Below are positions 1-7,300 of a DNA stretch of 8,908 nt, in pieces; the stretch's first letter is position 1; each line of letters begins with the position of its first letter. The notes beneath the pieces are model-generated. The model was not told the DNA's origin. It did no database searches and saw only the letters and a list, made by a program, of their open reading frames with translations. Source of the DNA: an uncultured Erysipelotrichaceae bacterium (lineage in GTDB: Bacteria > Bacillota_I > Bacilli_A > Erysipelotrichales > Coprobacillaceae); the NCBI GenBank assembly GCA_900317015.1, contig ONFH01000262.1, positions 1 through 8,908 of the forward strand. The letters run 5' to 3'. The position numbers and the translations under genes were made by a program.

Positions 1-764
1 ATCGATTCTAAAGCATTCAAAGCCGTACTTAAGGCTTCGATGCCACCGCCATGACCATCTAAGGCCTCATCAAAGGTCTTGATCGATAGAGACATGGATT
101 CAAAGTTCTTCATGACGTCTAATTCTTTTTCTAAGTTGTCGACATCTTCATCAGTATATTCTAAATCTTTCAGTTCATCATACTGTGCCTGATAATATTC
201 GATCCGTTCATCAGAGAAGTCTTCTTCCTGGATCTTCTTGATCTGACGGGCTGCTTCCACATATTTCTTATAGACATCCTGGTAAGCCGCCTTATTCTTA
301 TTTAATGAGTCTCCAACATACGTATCTAAGATCGACAAGTGATTCTTAATATTGAAGAGCGACTGTGTTTCAAACTGCGAATGAATATGTAAGAGATAAG
401 GCGCTAAACGCTTTAAGGCCGCATTCGTCATTGGACGATAATTGATCTTGATCGTTGATTTTCCAGAAGCGAAAATCTCTTTTGAAATCTGGATCTGTTC
501 ATCAAAATCAAGCCCGATCTCATCAAAGACGGCTTCTAAAGCATCAGAGCGTTCAACTTCAAATGTCCCCTGGATGATGGCTTTCTTTTCGCCTTTACGT
601 ACTAAGGCACTTGACGAACGATTGCCGCAGAGCTGGCCTAAGGCATCGATAATGATGGACTTCCCAGCGCCTGTCTCACCTGTTAAAACAGACATCCCTT
701 CTGCAAAATCAACACTGACTTCGTCAATAATGACGAACGATTTAATATAAAGACTTACAAGCAT
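1..764 (-). CDS. recN: DNA repair ATPase RecN, N-terminal 254 codons (cut by window edge)
   Basis: RecN is an SMC-like ATPase that acts early in recombinational repair of double-strand breaks on the nucleoid. The reading frame is open from an ATG at 764 to the window edge, giving 254 of the roughly 550 residues usual for the family. The Walker A motif GETGAGKS is at residues 29-36, in the typical RecN context LTGETGAGKSIIIDAL. The Q-loop region reads HIHSQFETQSLF at about 126-137, where the family usually has DIHGQHEHQSLL. Coiled-coil character (rich in E, K, Q and D) begins after about residue 150. Walker B and the signature motif would lie beyond the edge. An SD-like AGGTG (771-775) sits six bases before the ATG. 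The gene follows tlyA by 17 bases with no visible promoter, so it is probably the last or a distal gene of the nusB operon. No LexA-type site is visible in the gap. Confidence 0.95.
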   Translation of the reverse strand, partial: MLVSLYIKSFVIIDEVSVDFAEGMSVLTGETGAGKSIIIDALGQLCGNRSSSALVRKGEKKAIIQGTFEVERSDALEAVFDEIGLDFDEQIQISKEIFASGKSTIKINYRPMTNAALKRLAPYLLHIHSQFETQSLFNIKNHLSILDTYVGDSLNKNKAAYQDVYKKYVEAARQIKKIQEEDFSDERIEYYQAQYDELKDLEYTDEDVDNLEKELDVMKNFESMSLSIKTFDEALDGHGGGIEALSTALNALES

Positions 765-781
765 GTTGTTCACCTGCCTTT

Positions 782-1579
782 TTAGAAATGATCATGAGCC
801 TCTTGCACGACATTTACAATGTCGATCTCAACATCAGGTTCATCACTTTTGACAAAGTAGCCAAGGAATTCGATATTCCCTTCCCCACCGGTAATTGGCG
901 AATACGTTAAGCCCTGACACGAAAAGCCATTATCATGCGCATACCCGATGACTTTTTCAATGACCTTTTCATGAACTTTGGGATCTTTGACGATACCATG
1001 TTTCCCGACTTCTTCACGCCCTGCTTCAAACTGAGGCTTGATGAGGGCAGCCACCTGTCCGTTGTCGACAATGATGTCTTTTAAGGCATGGAAGATATGA
1101 GACAAAGAAATAAAGGAAACATCAATAGAGGCAAACTGGATCTCGCCCTGATCAAAGTCTTCTTTTTTGGCATATCGGAAGTTATACTGTTCCATCGCTT
1201 GAACACGTTCATCATTTCTAAGTTTCCAGACTAACTGATTCGTTCCGACATCAACGGCATAGACGAACTTTGCACCATTTTGTAAAGCACAGTCGGTAAA
1301 TCCGCCTGTTGAGGAGCCAATATCGATCATGATCTTCCCATTTAGGTCAATCGGAAATGTTGCTAAGGCTTTCTCTAACTTCAGACCGCCACGAGAGACG
1401 TATTTTAACTTTTCCCCTTTGACACTTAAGATCGTGTCACGAGGGATCTTCATACCTGGTTTATCTAAACGTTCATGGTCATCATGCACAAGGCCAGCCA
1501 TGATCGCTCTTTTTGCTTTTTCTCTTGAATCAAAGAGTCCCTGCTCTACGGCAAGGACATCAACTCTTTCTTTCTTCAT
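782..1579 (-). CDS. tlyA: TlyA-family rRNA (cytidine-2'-O)-methyltransferase
   Basis: This 265-residue protein methylates ribose 2'-OH groups of cytidines in rRNA (23S C1920 and, in some members, 16S C1409). The old name hemolysin is misleading. Residues 3-60 form an S4 RNA-binding domain (RVDVLAVEQGLFDSREKAKRAI). The rest is an FtsJ/RrmJ-like Rossmann methyltransferase with SAM-binding motif DIGSSTGGFTD at about 86-96. The family K-D-K-E catalytic set is visible as K67 (SRGGLK), D153 (SIDVSF), K181 (LIKPQFE) and E237 (GEGNIE). The ATG at 1579 lies inside the end of dxs, a 20-base overlap, with a strong AAGGAGGT site (1585-1592) five bases upstream. The B. subtilis homologue is yqxC, also between dxs and recN, but there ahrC intervenes and here it does not. 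Whether both rRNAs are targets cannot be told from the sequence. Confidence 0.95.
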   Translation of the reverse strand: MKKERVDVLAVEQGLFDSREKAKRAIMAGLVHDDHERLDKPGMKIPRDTILSVKGEKLKYVSRGGLKLEKALATFPIDLNGKIMIDIGSSTGGFTDCALQNGAKFVYAVDVGTNQLVWKLRNDERVQAMEQYNFRYAKKEDFDQGEIQFASIDVSFISLSHIFHALKDIIVDNGQVAALIKPQFEAGREEVGKHGIVKDPKVHEKVIEKVIGYAHDNGFSCQGLTYSPITGGEGNIEFLGYFVKSDEPDVEIDIVNVVQEAHDHF

Positions 1580-3431
1580 TTAGTACCTCCTTGATTGTTT
1601 CTAACAAATCTTCTGGAGCTAATCCTTCTACTTTTAATAATGTAGGGACATCACCATGAGTAACATAATGATCACCAATTGCCATCATGGTCATCTTTGT
1701 ATTCATTTCTTTTCTTTCATAGTACAATGCCATCTCGCTCGCTAGTGAACCCGCTAACATGACATGTTCATAGGTAATGATATGTGTATTGCGAATAAGA
1801 TCTAACATCTTCTCATCCATTGGCTTAATAAAGCGGGCATTGATCACATTGACGGGAAGATGGTGCGTCTCGACAATGTTTTTTGCCACTTTGACACGAT
1901 CACCATAAACAACGACGCTGACCGTATTTTTTGAATCATAGATGATGGCATCCCAAGTGCCGACTTCTAACGTTTCACTCGCATGTTTGACATGCTTATG
2001 GATCTTATTCTTGGAATAACGGATCACATAAGGATGATCGTGATTTTGATAAGCCGTATTGATCATGCGTTCCGCTTCATACTGATTATGAGGCGCCATG
2101 ATGATGACATGAGGGATTGCTAACATATAGGAGATATCAAAGACCCCATGATGTGTGGAACCATCATTACCAACTAAATCACAGCGATCGATACCGATCA
2201 GACATGGCAGGTCCATTCTCGCGATATCATGATTCAGCTGATCGTAAGCACGCTGAGAAAATGAAGAATAGACGCTTAAGAATGGGAACTTTCCGCCGAC
2301 GGATAGCCCGGCTGCAAATGTCATCGCATGTTCTTCCGCAATCCCGACATCAAAACTGCGATCTGGATAATGTCTAAAGATGTCCGTTAAAGCAGAACCT
2401 GACATCATTGCGGGTGTGATCACACAAATATCCTGATGATCCTTCATCAAAAGTTCGATATAGGTACTGATGCACTGTGACCAGGTCTGATGTTTTTTAT
2501 GAACTGGTGGCATGATGCCTTTTGAAAGATCAAAAGGAGGCACCCCATGATAAACACCTAATTTATCCTGCTCTGCTAATGGATAGCCTTTGCCTTTGAC
2601 GGTCAATACATGCAGGATCACACTATGATCGAGTTCCTTAGCCGTTTCTAAGGCACGGATCAGTTCATCCATGTTATGACCATCGACTGGTCCTAAGTAA
2701 TCCATATTGAACTGCTTGAATGGTGAGTCCGCTAACATGCGGTCCTTCACGATTTCTTTCATGCGTCTGGTTGCATCATAAAGACGCTGCCCTGTTTTCG
2801 AACGGCTCGTAAAGCTGCGATAGTTATCTTTAGCATCTTTGTACTGACGACTTGTGCGAAAATCGGATAGAATCGTGGAAAGCCCACCGACATTTTTCGA
2901 AATGGACATATTATTATCATTTAAAATGACGATGACTTTATGCTTTGAACTGCCTAAGTAGTTTAAAGCTTCAAACGATTCCCCACTCATGATGGCGGCA
3001 TCTCCTACAACGCAGATGACATTAAAGTCTTCATGATTGAGATCACGAGCCGTGGCAATACCAATCGCGCCTGATAAAGCCGTTGAAGAATGGCCGGCTT
3101 CCCAGGTGTCGTATTCTGATTCAGCACGTTTCTGGAAGCCAGAGATGGATCCAAACTGACGTAATCTCTTAAAATCTTTCGCACGGCCGGTTAAGATCTT
3201 ATGGACATAAGACTGATGACCGACATCAAAGATGATCTTATCCTTTGGTGCATCAAAGACATAATGCATAGCCACCGTCAGTTCGACAATGCCCAAATTG
3301 GAGCTGAAATGCCCGCCGGTCTTAGAGACACTTTTCATCAAGAACTGACGAATGTCATCGGAGAGCTCCTGCAATTCGCTATTATTCAATTGTTTAAGGA
3401 AGCTAGGATCTTTAATATCCTCGATATTCAT
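1560..3431 (-). CDS. dxs: 1-deoxy-D-xylulose-5-phosphate synthase
   Basis: Dxs condenses pyruvate and glyceraldehyde 3-phosphate to DXP, the first step of the MEP isoprenoid pathway and also a precursor of thiamine and pyridoxal phosphate in many bacteria. The length of 623 residues is normal. Transketolase-like thiamine-diphosphate domains come in order: H41 (GGHFSSNLG), H72 (VGHQSYVHKILTGR), the ThDP/Mg motif GDAA at 143-146 with NDN at 171-173, H295 (YHGVPPFD), catalytic E366 (AEEH), substrate residues Y388 and R394 (YSSFSQRAYDQ), D423 and H427 (GNDGSTHHG), and R471. Two departures from the usual pattern are GDA in place of GDG, and AEEH in place of AEQH. All residues known to contact glyceraldehyde phosphate seem conserved, so the enzyme is probably active. 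The start at 3431 is one base after the ispA stop and has only a weak GAGAG-type SD, which suggests coupling to ispA. Confidence 0.95.
   Translation of the reverse strand: MNIEDIKDPSFLKQLNNSELQELSDDIRQFLMKSVSKTGGHFSSNLGIVELTVAMHYVFDAPKDKIIFDVGHQSYVHKILTGRAKDFKRLRQFGSISGFQKRAESEYDTWEAGHSSTALSGAIGIATARDLNHEDFNVICVVGDAAIMSGESFEALNYLGSSKHKVIVILNDNNMSISKNVGGLSTILSDFRTSRQYKDAKDNYRSFTSRSKTGQRLYDATRRMKEIVKDRMLADSPFKQFNMDYLGPVDGHNMDELIRALETAKELDHSVILHVLTVKGKGYPLAEQDKLGVYHGVPPFDLSKGIMPPVHKKHQTWSQCISTYIELLMKDHQDICVITPAMMSGSALTDIFRHYPDRSFDVGIAEEHAMTFAAGLSVGGKFPFLSVYSSFSQRAYDQLNHDIARMDLPCLIGIDRCDLVGNDGSTHHGVFDISYMLAIPHVIIMAPHNQYEAERMINTAYQNHDHPYVIRYSKNKIHKHVKHASETLEVGTWDAIIYDSKNTVSVVVYGDRVKVAKNIVETHHLPVNVINARFIKPMDEKMLDLIRNTHIITYEHVMLAGSLASEMALYYERKEMNTKMTMMAIGDHYVTHGDVPTLLKVEGLAPEDLLETIKEVLNEERKS
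1585..1592 (-). promoter_or_regulatory. Strong SD of tlyA inside dxs
   Basis: The minus strand reads AAGGAGGT, five bases before the tlyA ATG at 1579. It lies within the last codons of dxs (KEVLNEERKS) and fixes the tlyA start inside the upstream gene. Confidence 0.85.
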
Positions 3432-3432
3432 G

Positions 3433-4281
3433 TTAATTCACTCTCTTCATAACCTTCTTGATCATTTCGACCATCATATCGTGATCGAATCGAATGCCGC
3501 TGACCTGATCGATGCACTCATGAAAGAGTTCTTCTTCATAGTCACGTGCTTTGTCTAGACCTAGTAATGAAACATAGGTCGATTTGTGATTCTTTTCATC
3601 ACTGCCCACTGGTTTCCCTAACGTTTCTGTATCGCTTGTCACATCTAGGATATCATCCTGGATCTGGAAAGCGAGTCCTAATGTAAAGCCTAATGTTCTT
3701 AACGCATCACGATCTTTATTGGCGATGATGCCACCAATTTCAAATGGTGCGGAAAGTAAACAGCCCGTCTTATATTTATGAATATCCTTGAGCTCTTCTA
3801 AAGTGGCCTGATGATTTTCATAATACATATCCTGCTGCTGACCATAGATCATGCCATTCATACCAGAGGCATTGTATAACAACTTTAAGATCTCGAATTT
3901 TTTATGTTCATCGATCTCGCATCTTAAGATGACATTCATGGATTCATTTAATAATGCATCCCCAGCTAAAATAGCTGTGGCTTCATCAAACTGTTTATGA
4001 CATGTTGGTTTTCCTCTTCTTAGATCATCATTGTCCATACCAGGAAGATCATCATGAATCAATGAGTATGTATGGATCATTTCAATTGCGCAGGCAATAT
4101 CCAAGTAAGGATGATAATCGATGCCAAAGCAGCTCAGTGTCTTGATTAACAATAAAGGACGAAGTCTCTTCCCTCCGGCCATGACACTATAGAGCATTGC
4201 ATCGGCAACAGGACCTTTATTAATGGTCGTTGTGATGATCTCCTCTAAGCGTGCATTGATCTCATTCATAATTGTTTCCAT
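3433..4281 (-). CDS. ispA: Short-chain (E)-prenyl diphosphate synthase, probably farnesyl diphosphate synthase
   Basis: This 282-residue all-helical enzyme adds isopentenyl diphosphate to dimethylallyl and geranyl diphosphate, giving the C15 precursor of undecaprenyl carrier lipid and quinones. Family landmarks are GGKRLRP at 36-42, the first Asp-rich motif DDLPGMD at 77-83 followed by NDDLRRGKPT, KTG at 171-173, and the second Asp-rich motif DDILD at 209-213. The two-residue insertion in the first motif and an aromatic residue (Y72) five positions upstream are typical of bacterial type II farnesyl synthases, so C15 product is favoured. C20 cannot be excluded. The ATG at 4281 is preferred over that at 4269 because TCCTCC on the plus strand (GGAGGA on the mRNA, 4290-4295) lies eight bases before it. 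It overlaps the end of xseB by 20 bases, and dxs follows after one base, so two isoprenoid enzymes are coupled. Confidence 0.94.
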   Translation of the reverse strand: METIMNEINARLEEIITTTINKGPVADAMLYSVMAGGKRLRPLLLIKTLSCFGIDYHPYLDIACAIEMIHTYSLIHDDLPGMDNDDLRRGKPTCHKQFDEATAILAGDALLNESMNVILRCEIDEHKKFEILKLLYNASGMNGMIYGQQQDMYYENHQATLEELKDIHKYKTGCLLSAPFEIGGIIANKDRDALRTLGFTLGLAFQIQDDILDVTSDTETLGKPVGSDEKNHKSTYVSLLGLDKARDYEEELFHECIDQVSGIRFDHDMMVEMIKKVMKRVN

Positions 4282-4501
4282 TTTGATCGTCCTCCATATC
4301 TACAAAGGCAGTGCCATTAAAGATCTTAGCGACACGGTCTTCGACATTTTTTAACTGTGAGTCGCAATAAGCGGCCAGCTCTACGCCTTCTTGATAAAGC
4401 TTAATACTTTCATCAAGAGTCGCTTTATTATTTTCTAAGATCGTAATGATTTCGTCTAAGCGTTTCATTGCGTCTTCATATGATAAATTTTCTTTTTCCA
4501 T
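4262..4501 (-). CDS. xseB: Exodeoxyribonuclease VII small subunit
   Basis: XseB is the small subunit of exonuclease VII, a metal-independent single-strand exonuclease that cuts to oligonucleotides. Several XseB chains wrap the helical part of each XseA. The 79-residue product has the usual helical-hairpin pattern: LSYEDAMKRLDEIITILEN at about 5-23, then TLDESIKLYQEGVELAAYC. A longer reading from a GTG at 4510 is possible, but that GTG lies inside the SD (AGGTGA, 4507-4512). The ATG at 4501 has ideal five-base spacing and matches typical XseB N-termini. It starts just after the xseA stop, so the two subunits should be made together. The last codons overlap ispA by 20 bases. The C-terminal stretch DMEDDQNGNNYE is acidic and polar and carries the ispA SD. 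Confidence 0.92.
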   Translation of the reverse strand: MEKENLSYEDAMKRLDEIITILENNKATLDESIKLYQEGVELAAYCDSQLKNVEDRVAKIFNGTAFVDMEDDQNGNNYE

Positions 4502-4506
4502 TTTCT

Positions 4507-4512
4507 TCACCT
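4507..4512 (-). promoter_or_regulatory. SD that decides the xseB start
   Basis: The mRNA reads TAAAGGTGAAGAAAATG. The TAA is the xseA stop, AGGTGA is the SD, and the ATG is at 4501 with five bases between. This argues against the in-frame GTG at 4510, which is part of the SD itself. Confidence 0.75.
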
Positions 4513-5763
4513 TTATTGAATGATGGCTTCTTTCTTGCCATCTTTAAACTGGATCATGACTTCATCATTGGTCTTTAATGATTGGACGGATTCAACGACC
4601 TGATTCTCCTTCATGACGATACTGTAGCCTTTACTTAATAACTTTAATGGTGAGACAAGATCAAGTTTCTCAACTTTTGAAGCATAGTTATGACGGTAAG
4701 ACGTCATACGACTGTCCATGATGTAGTTGAGCTTCGTCACTTTTGTCTCTATGATATGTCTATGATCAGAAACGAAGGCCGTCCCAAAATTCTGCAGGCG
4801 ATTTTTCACGTCCTGTAAACGTAAGATCTCGTTCTCATAGATCAGACTTGGATTTTTAAAGATATAGTGCTGACTATAGCGATTGAGACGCTCTCGTTCA
4901 TAGACGACACGCTGATGCATGATCGTATTGATACGATTCAATTTGATCATCACATCATGTTCCATCTCATGGATGTCTGGTGTGGCATCGACGGCAGCGC
5001 CCGTTGGCGTTGGAGAACGATGATCACTGACGAAGTCGACAAGTGTAAAGTCGGTCTCGTGACCTACACCGGTAATGATCGGTGTACGTAGATCATAGAT
5101 ACAGCGACATAAGGCTTCTTCATTGAAGTTCCAGAGATCTTCAATCGAGCCTCCACCTCTTACTAATAAAATGACATCGGTATGAATGCGGGCATCCGCA
5201 AACATTAAGGCGTTGATGATTTTTTGATATGCATCCTTTCCCTGGACAGGAATTGGCAAAACGCCGACATGAGCGATTGGATAACGTTTATGGATCGTCC
5301 GCAGGGTATCCTGTAAGGCAGCACTATGAGGTGCTGATAAAATTAAAATATTATGAGGATAACGTGGTATCGCTTTCTTATGTGCGTCGTTAAAAAGCCC
5401 CTCTGCTGCAAGCTTTTTCTTCAGGGCTTCAAACTGTGCATATAACGATCCAATCCCATCGAGCTGCATCGCCGAGATATAGAGCTGATACTCACCCGTT
5501 TTCTCGTAAACGGACACATGAGCTCTGACGATGACTTTCATACCGTTTTCGACTTTAAACTTCAAGCTGTAAGCATACTGTGAAAACATCACCGAACGTA
5601 CGGCTGCCTTTTCGTCCTTGAGCGTAAAAAACATATGTCCGCTTCTTTGGGGACGATAGTTTGAGATCTCGCCCTTGACATACACATCGTTCAGATTTGG
5701 ATCAGAATCGAATTGCGCTTTAATATAATGATTTAAAGTTGATACATCAATTGCTTCTGCCAT
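4513..5763 (-). CDS. xseA: Exodeoxyribonuclease VII large (catalytic) subunit
   Basis: XseA is the catalytic subunit of exonuclease VII, used in mismatch repair and repair of single-stranded DNA. The 416 residues comprise an N-terminal OB fold (about 1-105, with VKGEISNYRPQRSGHMFFTLKD-type strands), a catalytic domain (about 120-340) and a long helical C-terminus. The catalytic set known from E. coli (D155, R205, H238, D241) maps to D152, R202 in RGGGSIEDLW, and H235 and D238 in GVGHETDFT. The segment ILSAPHSAALQD at 141-152 departs from the usual TSPTGAAIRD but keeps the aspartate. The ATG shares one base with the nusB stop (TAATG), and no convincing SD precedes it, so initiation probably depends on ribosomes finishing nusB. 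folD, which separates nusB and xseA in B. subtilis, is missing here. Confidence 0.95.
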   Translation of the reverse strand: MAEAIDVSTLNHYIKAQFDSDPNLNDVYVKGEISNYRPQRSGHMFFTLKDEKAAVRSVMFSQYAYSLKFKVENGMKVIVRAHVSVYEKTGEYQLYISAMQLDGIGSLYAQFEALKKKLAAEGLFNDAHKKAIPRYPHNILILSAPHSAALQDTLRTIHKRYPIAHVGVLPIPVQGKDAYQKIINALMFADARIHTDVILLVRGGGSIEDLWNFNEEALCRCIYDLRTPIITGVGHETDFTLVDFVSDHRSPTPTGAAVDATPDIHEMEHDVMIKLNRINTIMHQRVVYERERLNRYSQHYIFKNPSLIYENEILRLQDVKNRLQNFGTAFVSDHRHIIETKVTKLNYIMDSRMTSYRHNYASKVEKLDLVSPLKLLSKGYSIVMKENQVVESVQSLKTNDEVMIQFKDGKKEAIIQ

Positions 5764-6167
5764 TATTTTGCAACTTGATGAAGAACACCGTTGATGTATT
5801 TATAAGCATCTTCATCACAGAATTCCTTTGCGTTGAGGATCGCTTCATTGATGACGATACGCGCATCAAGTTCACTTTCTAAAAGTTCACATGTGCCGAT
5901 CAGAAGAATCGCCTGTTCCATCTTCCCTAAACGGTCGAAGACCCAGCCTTTCTTTAAATACTTATTGATCAGCTGTTTATAAGATTCTTCATTCTCTAAC
6001 GTCGTATCGATCAGCCATTCACAGAACTGATAAGCTGATGCCCCTTGATGAAGCTGGCCATCACTCTTGACATAATTCATAATATCTGTCTTATCAGCAC
6101 CTAATAAATGCTGATAAATGCCGATGATGGCTTTTTCACGCGCAATTTGTCTGATTGTTTTTTCCAT
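5763..6167 (-). CDS. nusB: Transcription antitermination factor NusB
   Basis: NusB pairs with NusE (S10) and binds boxA RNA to prevent premature termination in rRNA operons. The 134-residue all-alpha protein shows the family landmarks: AREKAIIGIYQHLL near the N-terminus (about 9-22), GWVFDRLGKMEQAILLIGTCELL at about 74-96, and INEAILNAKEFCDEDAYKYINGVLHQVAK at the C-terminus, where the family has INEAVELAK-F-x-VNGVLD. The ATG at 6167 is preceded by GGAGGT (6176-6181) with eight-base spacing. It is the first gene of the operon, with its own promoter just upstream and a terminator ending the previous unit. The xseA ATG overlaps its stop codon by one base. Confidence 0.95.
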   Translation of the reverse strand: MEKTIRQIAREKAIIGIYQHLLGADKTDIMNYVKSDGQLHQGASAYQFCEWLIDTTLENEESYKQLINKYLKKGWVFDRLGKMEQAILLIGTCELLESELDARIVINEAILNAKEFCDEDAYKYINGVLHQVAK

Positions 6168-6201
6168 TATAAAAGACCTCCACTAGAAAACATTTTATCA
6201 C

Positions 6202-6230
6202 AGTATACAGGAAAATGAACATAAAGGCAA
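6202..6230 (-). promoter_or_regulatory. Probable promoter of the nusB-recN operon
   Basis: A -35 box TTGCCT (6225-6230) and a -10 box TATACT (6202-6207) are separated by 17 bases, a sigma-A-type arrangement. The start would be near 6195, leaving a leader of about 28 bases carrying the nusB SD. The first two bases of the -35 box belong to the T-tract of the preceding terminator. Confidence 0.6.
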
Positions 6231-6257
6231 AAAAGAAAAGCAAGATTTCTTGCTTTT
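6226..6257 (-). terminator. Intrinsic terminator of the Asp23-family gene
   Basis: On the minus strand AAAAGCAAG (6249-6257) pairs with CTTGCTTTT (6236-6244) around a four-base loop, giving a nine-base-pair stem followed by C and six T. The stem begins inside the stop codon of the Asp23-family gene. The arms are A/T rich, so strength is moderate. Confidence 0.75.
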
Positions 6258-6600
6258 AAAATTCGATATTCACAACGACAATATCGACAGCTTTCACATT
6301 GACATTTGTGATCTCTTTGATCGTTGATGCAATACGCTGCTGTAGGCTTTTTGTCTTCTGTGAAACATTAACGCCATATTTGACTTTGATATGAACAGTA
6401 ATATACACCTGATTGTCGACGATGCGACAGTTGACTAAGTTCTTAGAACCAGACATTGAGAAACCACGTGTACTATCAAGATCGATATCTTTATCTTCTG
6501 CGATGCACTGTTTTGTGATGATATCAAAGACTTGAACGCTCATCATAATGTCGCCATTAATAGGACTTTCTTTGTATGTGTAATATTCTACATTAGCCAT
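6256..6600 (-). CDS. Asp23/Gls24 (YqhY-like) family protein
   Basis: This small 114-residue protein fits the Asp23 (DUF322) family. An N-terminal segment GDIMMSVQVFDIITKQ (about 16-31) is followed by a short linker and then a beta-alpha-beta core. That core has the family endings VYITVHIKVKYGVNV, SLQQRIASTIKEITNVNV and VDIVVVNIEF. Position beside nusB makes it the counterpart of B. subtilis yqhY, whose loss perturbs acetyl-CoA carboxylase control. Here accBC is not next to it, so that role is only a suggestion. No signal peptide or membrane segment is seen. The ATG at 6600 has an AAGGGGT-type SD (6608-6614) six to seven bases upstream. It appears to be a single-gene unit with its own promoter and terminator. 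An alternative would be an Asp23 paralogue with an envelope-stress role. The family assignment is fairly sure, the function is not. Confidence 0.85.
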   Translation of the reverse strand: MANVEYYTYKESPINGDIMMSVQVFDIITKQCIAEDKDIDLDSTRGFSMSGSKNLVNCRIVDNQVYITVHIKVKYGVNVSQKTKSLQQRIASTIKEITNVNVKAVDIVVVNIEF

Positions 6601-6628
6601 TGATTTTACCCCTTTTCTGTATAGTTTT

Positions 6629-6657
6629 ATTGTATAAGAAACCTCTTTTAATTACAA
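6629..6657 (-). promoter_or_regulatory. Probable promoter of the Asp23-family gene
   Basis: TTGTAA (6652-6657) and TACAAT (6629-6634) are 17 bases apart. The -10 matches five of six consensus bases and the -35 four of six. A TATACA overlapping the -10 with 15-base spacing is a weaker alternative. Confidence 0.55.
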
Positions 6658-6676
6658 GATGAAGATATTCATTACG

Positions 6677-6705
6677 AAAAAAAGGGAATCACGAGGATCC
6701 CCTTT
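6677..6705 (-). terminator. Intrinsic terminator of efp
   Basis: AAAGGGGATC (6696-6705) pairs with GATTCCCTTT (6681-6690) around the loop CTCGT, with one G-T wobble, and is followed by four more T. It lies four bases after the efp stop codon and is the strongest terminator in the window. Confidence 0.85.
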
Positions 6706-6709
6706 CCCA

Positions 6710-7270
6710 TTATTTTGCACGACCAGAATATTTTCCGTCAGTTGTATTTACGACGATCGTTTCGCCTTCTTTAATGAAAAGAGGCACTTTGACTTCAAAG
6801 CCAGTTTCGATCTTCGCATTCTTCATAGCACCCTGTGCTGTGTCACCTCTGACAGCCTGTTCTGCTTCAATCACCTTGAATGGAACATTGACTGGTAAAG
6901 CAACACCTAAAACTTCACCTTCGAATGAAGTGACTTCGACTTCATCATTTTCTTTCATGAAGTTCATTTCCCACTGCAGGCGATCAGCAGGGATCTCGAT
7001 CTGATCATAAGTTTCATTATCCATGAAGACAAGCATACCGCCATTGTCATAAAGATAAGCCATCTTTCTCTTTTCAATCAGAGCACGTTCAACTTTTTCA
7101 GAGTTACCGAACGTTGTTTCTGTTGTTGTGCCAGTTCTTAAGTTCTTCATCTTGACACGAATGTTGGCAGCAGCTCTTGCTGTCTTGTTGTGTGAATATT
7201 CTAATACGACATATAAATTTCCATCATACTGGAATGTCATACCTGGACGTAAATCGCCGACATTAATCAT
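6710..7270 (-). CDS. efp: Translation elongation factor P
   Basis: EF-P binds between the P and E sites of the ribosome and relieves stalling at polyproline stretches. The 186 residues form the usual three beta-barrel domains: a KOW-like domain I (about 1-63), OB domain II (65-125) and OB domain III (128-186, with GDTAQGAMKNAKIETGFEV). The start is the ATG at 7270 with AAGGAGA (7278-7284) seven bases upstream. A longer reading from 7321 would add 17 residues that overlap the promoter and are not family-like. The domain I tip loop reads HNKTARAAAN at 27-36. The usual tip lysine (in KPGKG, as in E. coli K34 and B. subtilis K32) is replaced by R32, and the PG is replaced by TA. The gene is a single-gene unit downstream of comGG. 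Confidence 0.96.
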   Translation of the reverse strand: MINVGDLRPGMTFQYDGNLYVVLEYSHNKTARAAANIRVKMKNLRTGTTTETTFGNSEKVERALIEKRKMAYLYDNGGMLVFMDNETYDQIEIPADRLQWEMNFMKENDEVEVTSFEGEVLGVALPVNVPFKVIEAEQAVRGDTAQGAMKNAKIETGFEVKVPLFIKEGETIVVNTTDGKYSGRAK

Positions 7271-7300
7271 GTGTATCTCTCCTTTTCCTATAACGTATAG

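Noticed and set aside
442..750. Plus-strand open frame of 102 codons opposite recN
   Set aside because: It is antisense to the clear recN Walker A region and looks like no known family. It has no SD and fits a shadow frame.
765..781. Possible promoter, SOS box or remnant of argR between tlyA and recN
   Set aside because: Only 17 bases remain and they hold the recN SD. No promoter or protein-coding remnant can be seen.
2117..2377. Plus-strand open frame of 86 codons opposite dxs
   Set aside because: It lies entirely within conserved dxs catalytic codons. Its product has compositional bias typical of antisense frames and no recognisable domain.
4867..5091. Plus-strand open frame of 74 codons opposite xseA
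   Set aside because: It covers the RGGGS to GHETDFT region of xseA on the other strand, with no start signal or promoter.
7288..7300. Small dyad CTATA-CGT-TATAG around the expected efp start site
   Set aside because: Five-base arms of pure A/T plus one G-C pair are expected by chance in such an AT-rich leader. No regulator is known for it.
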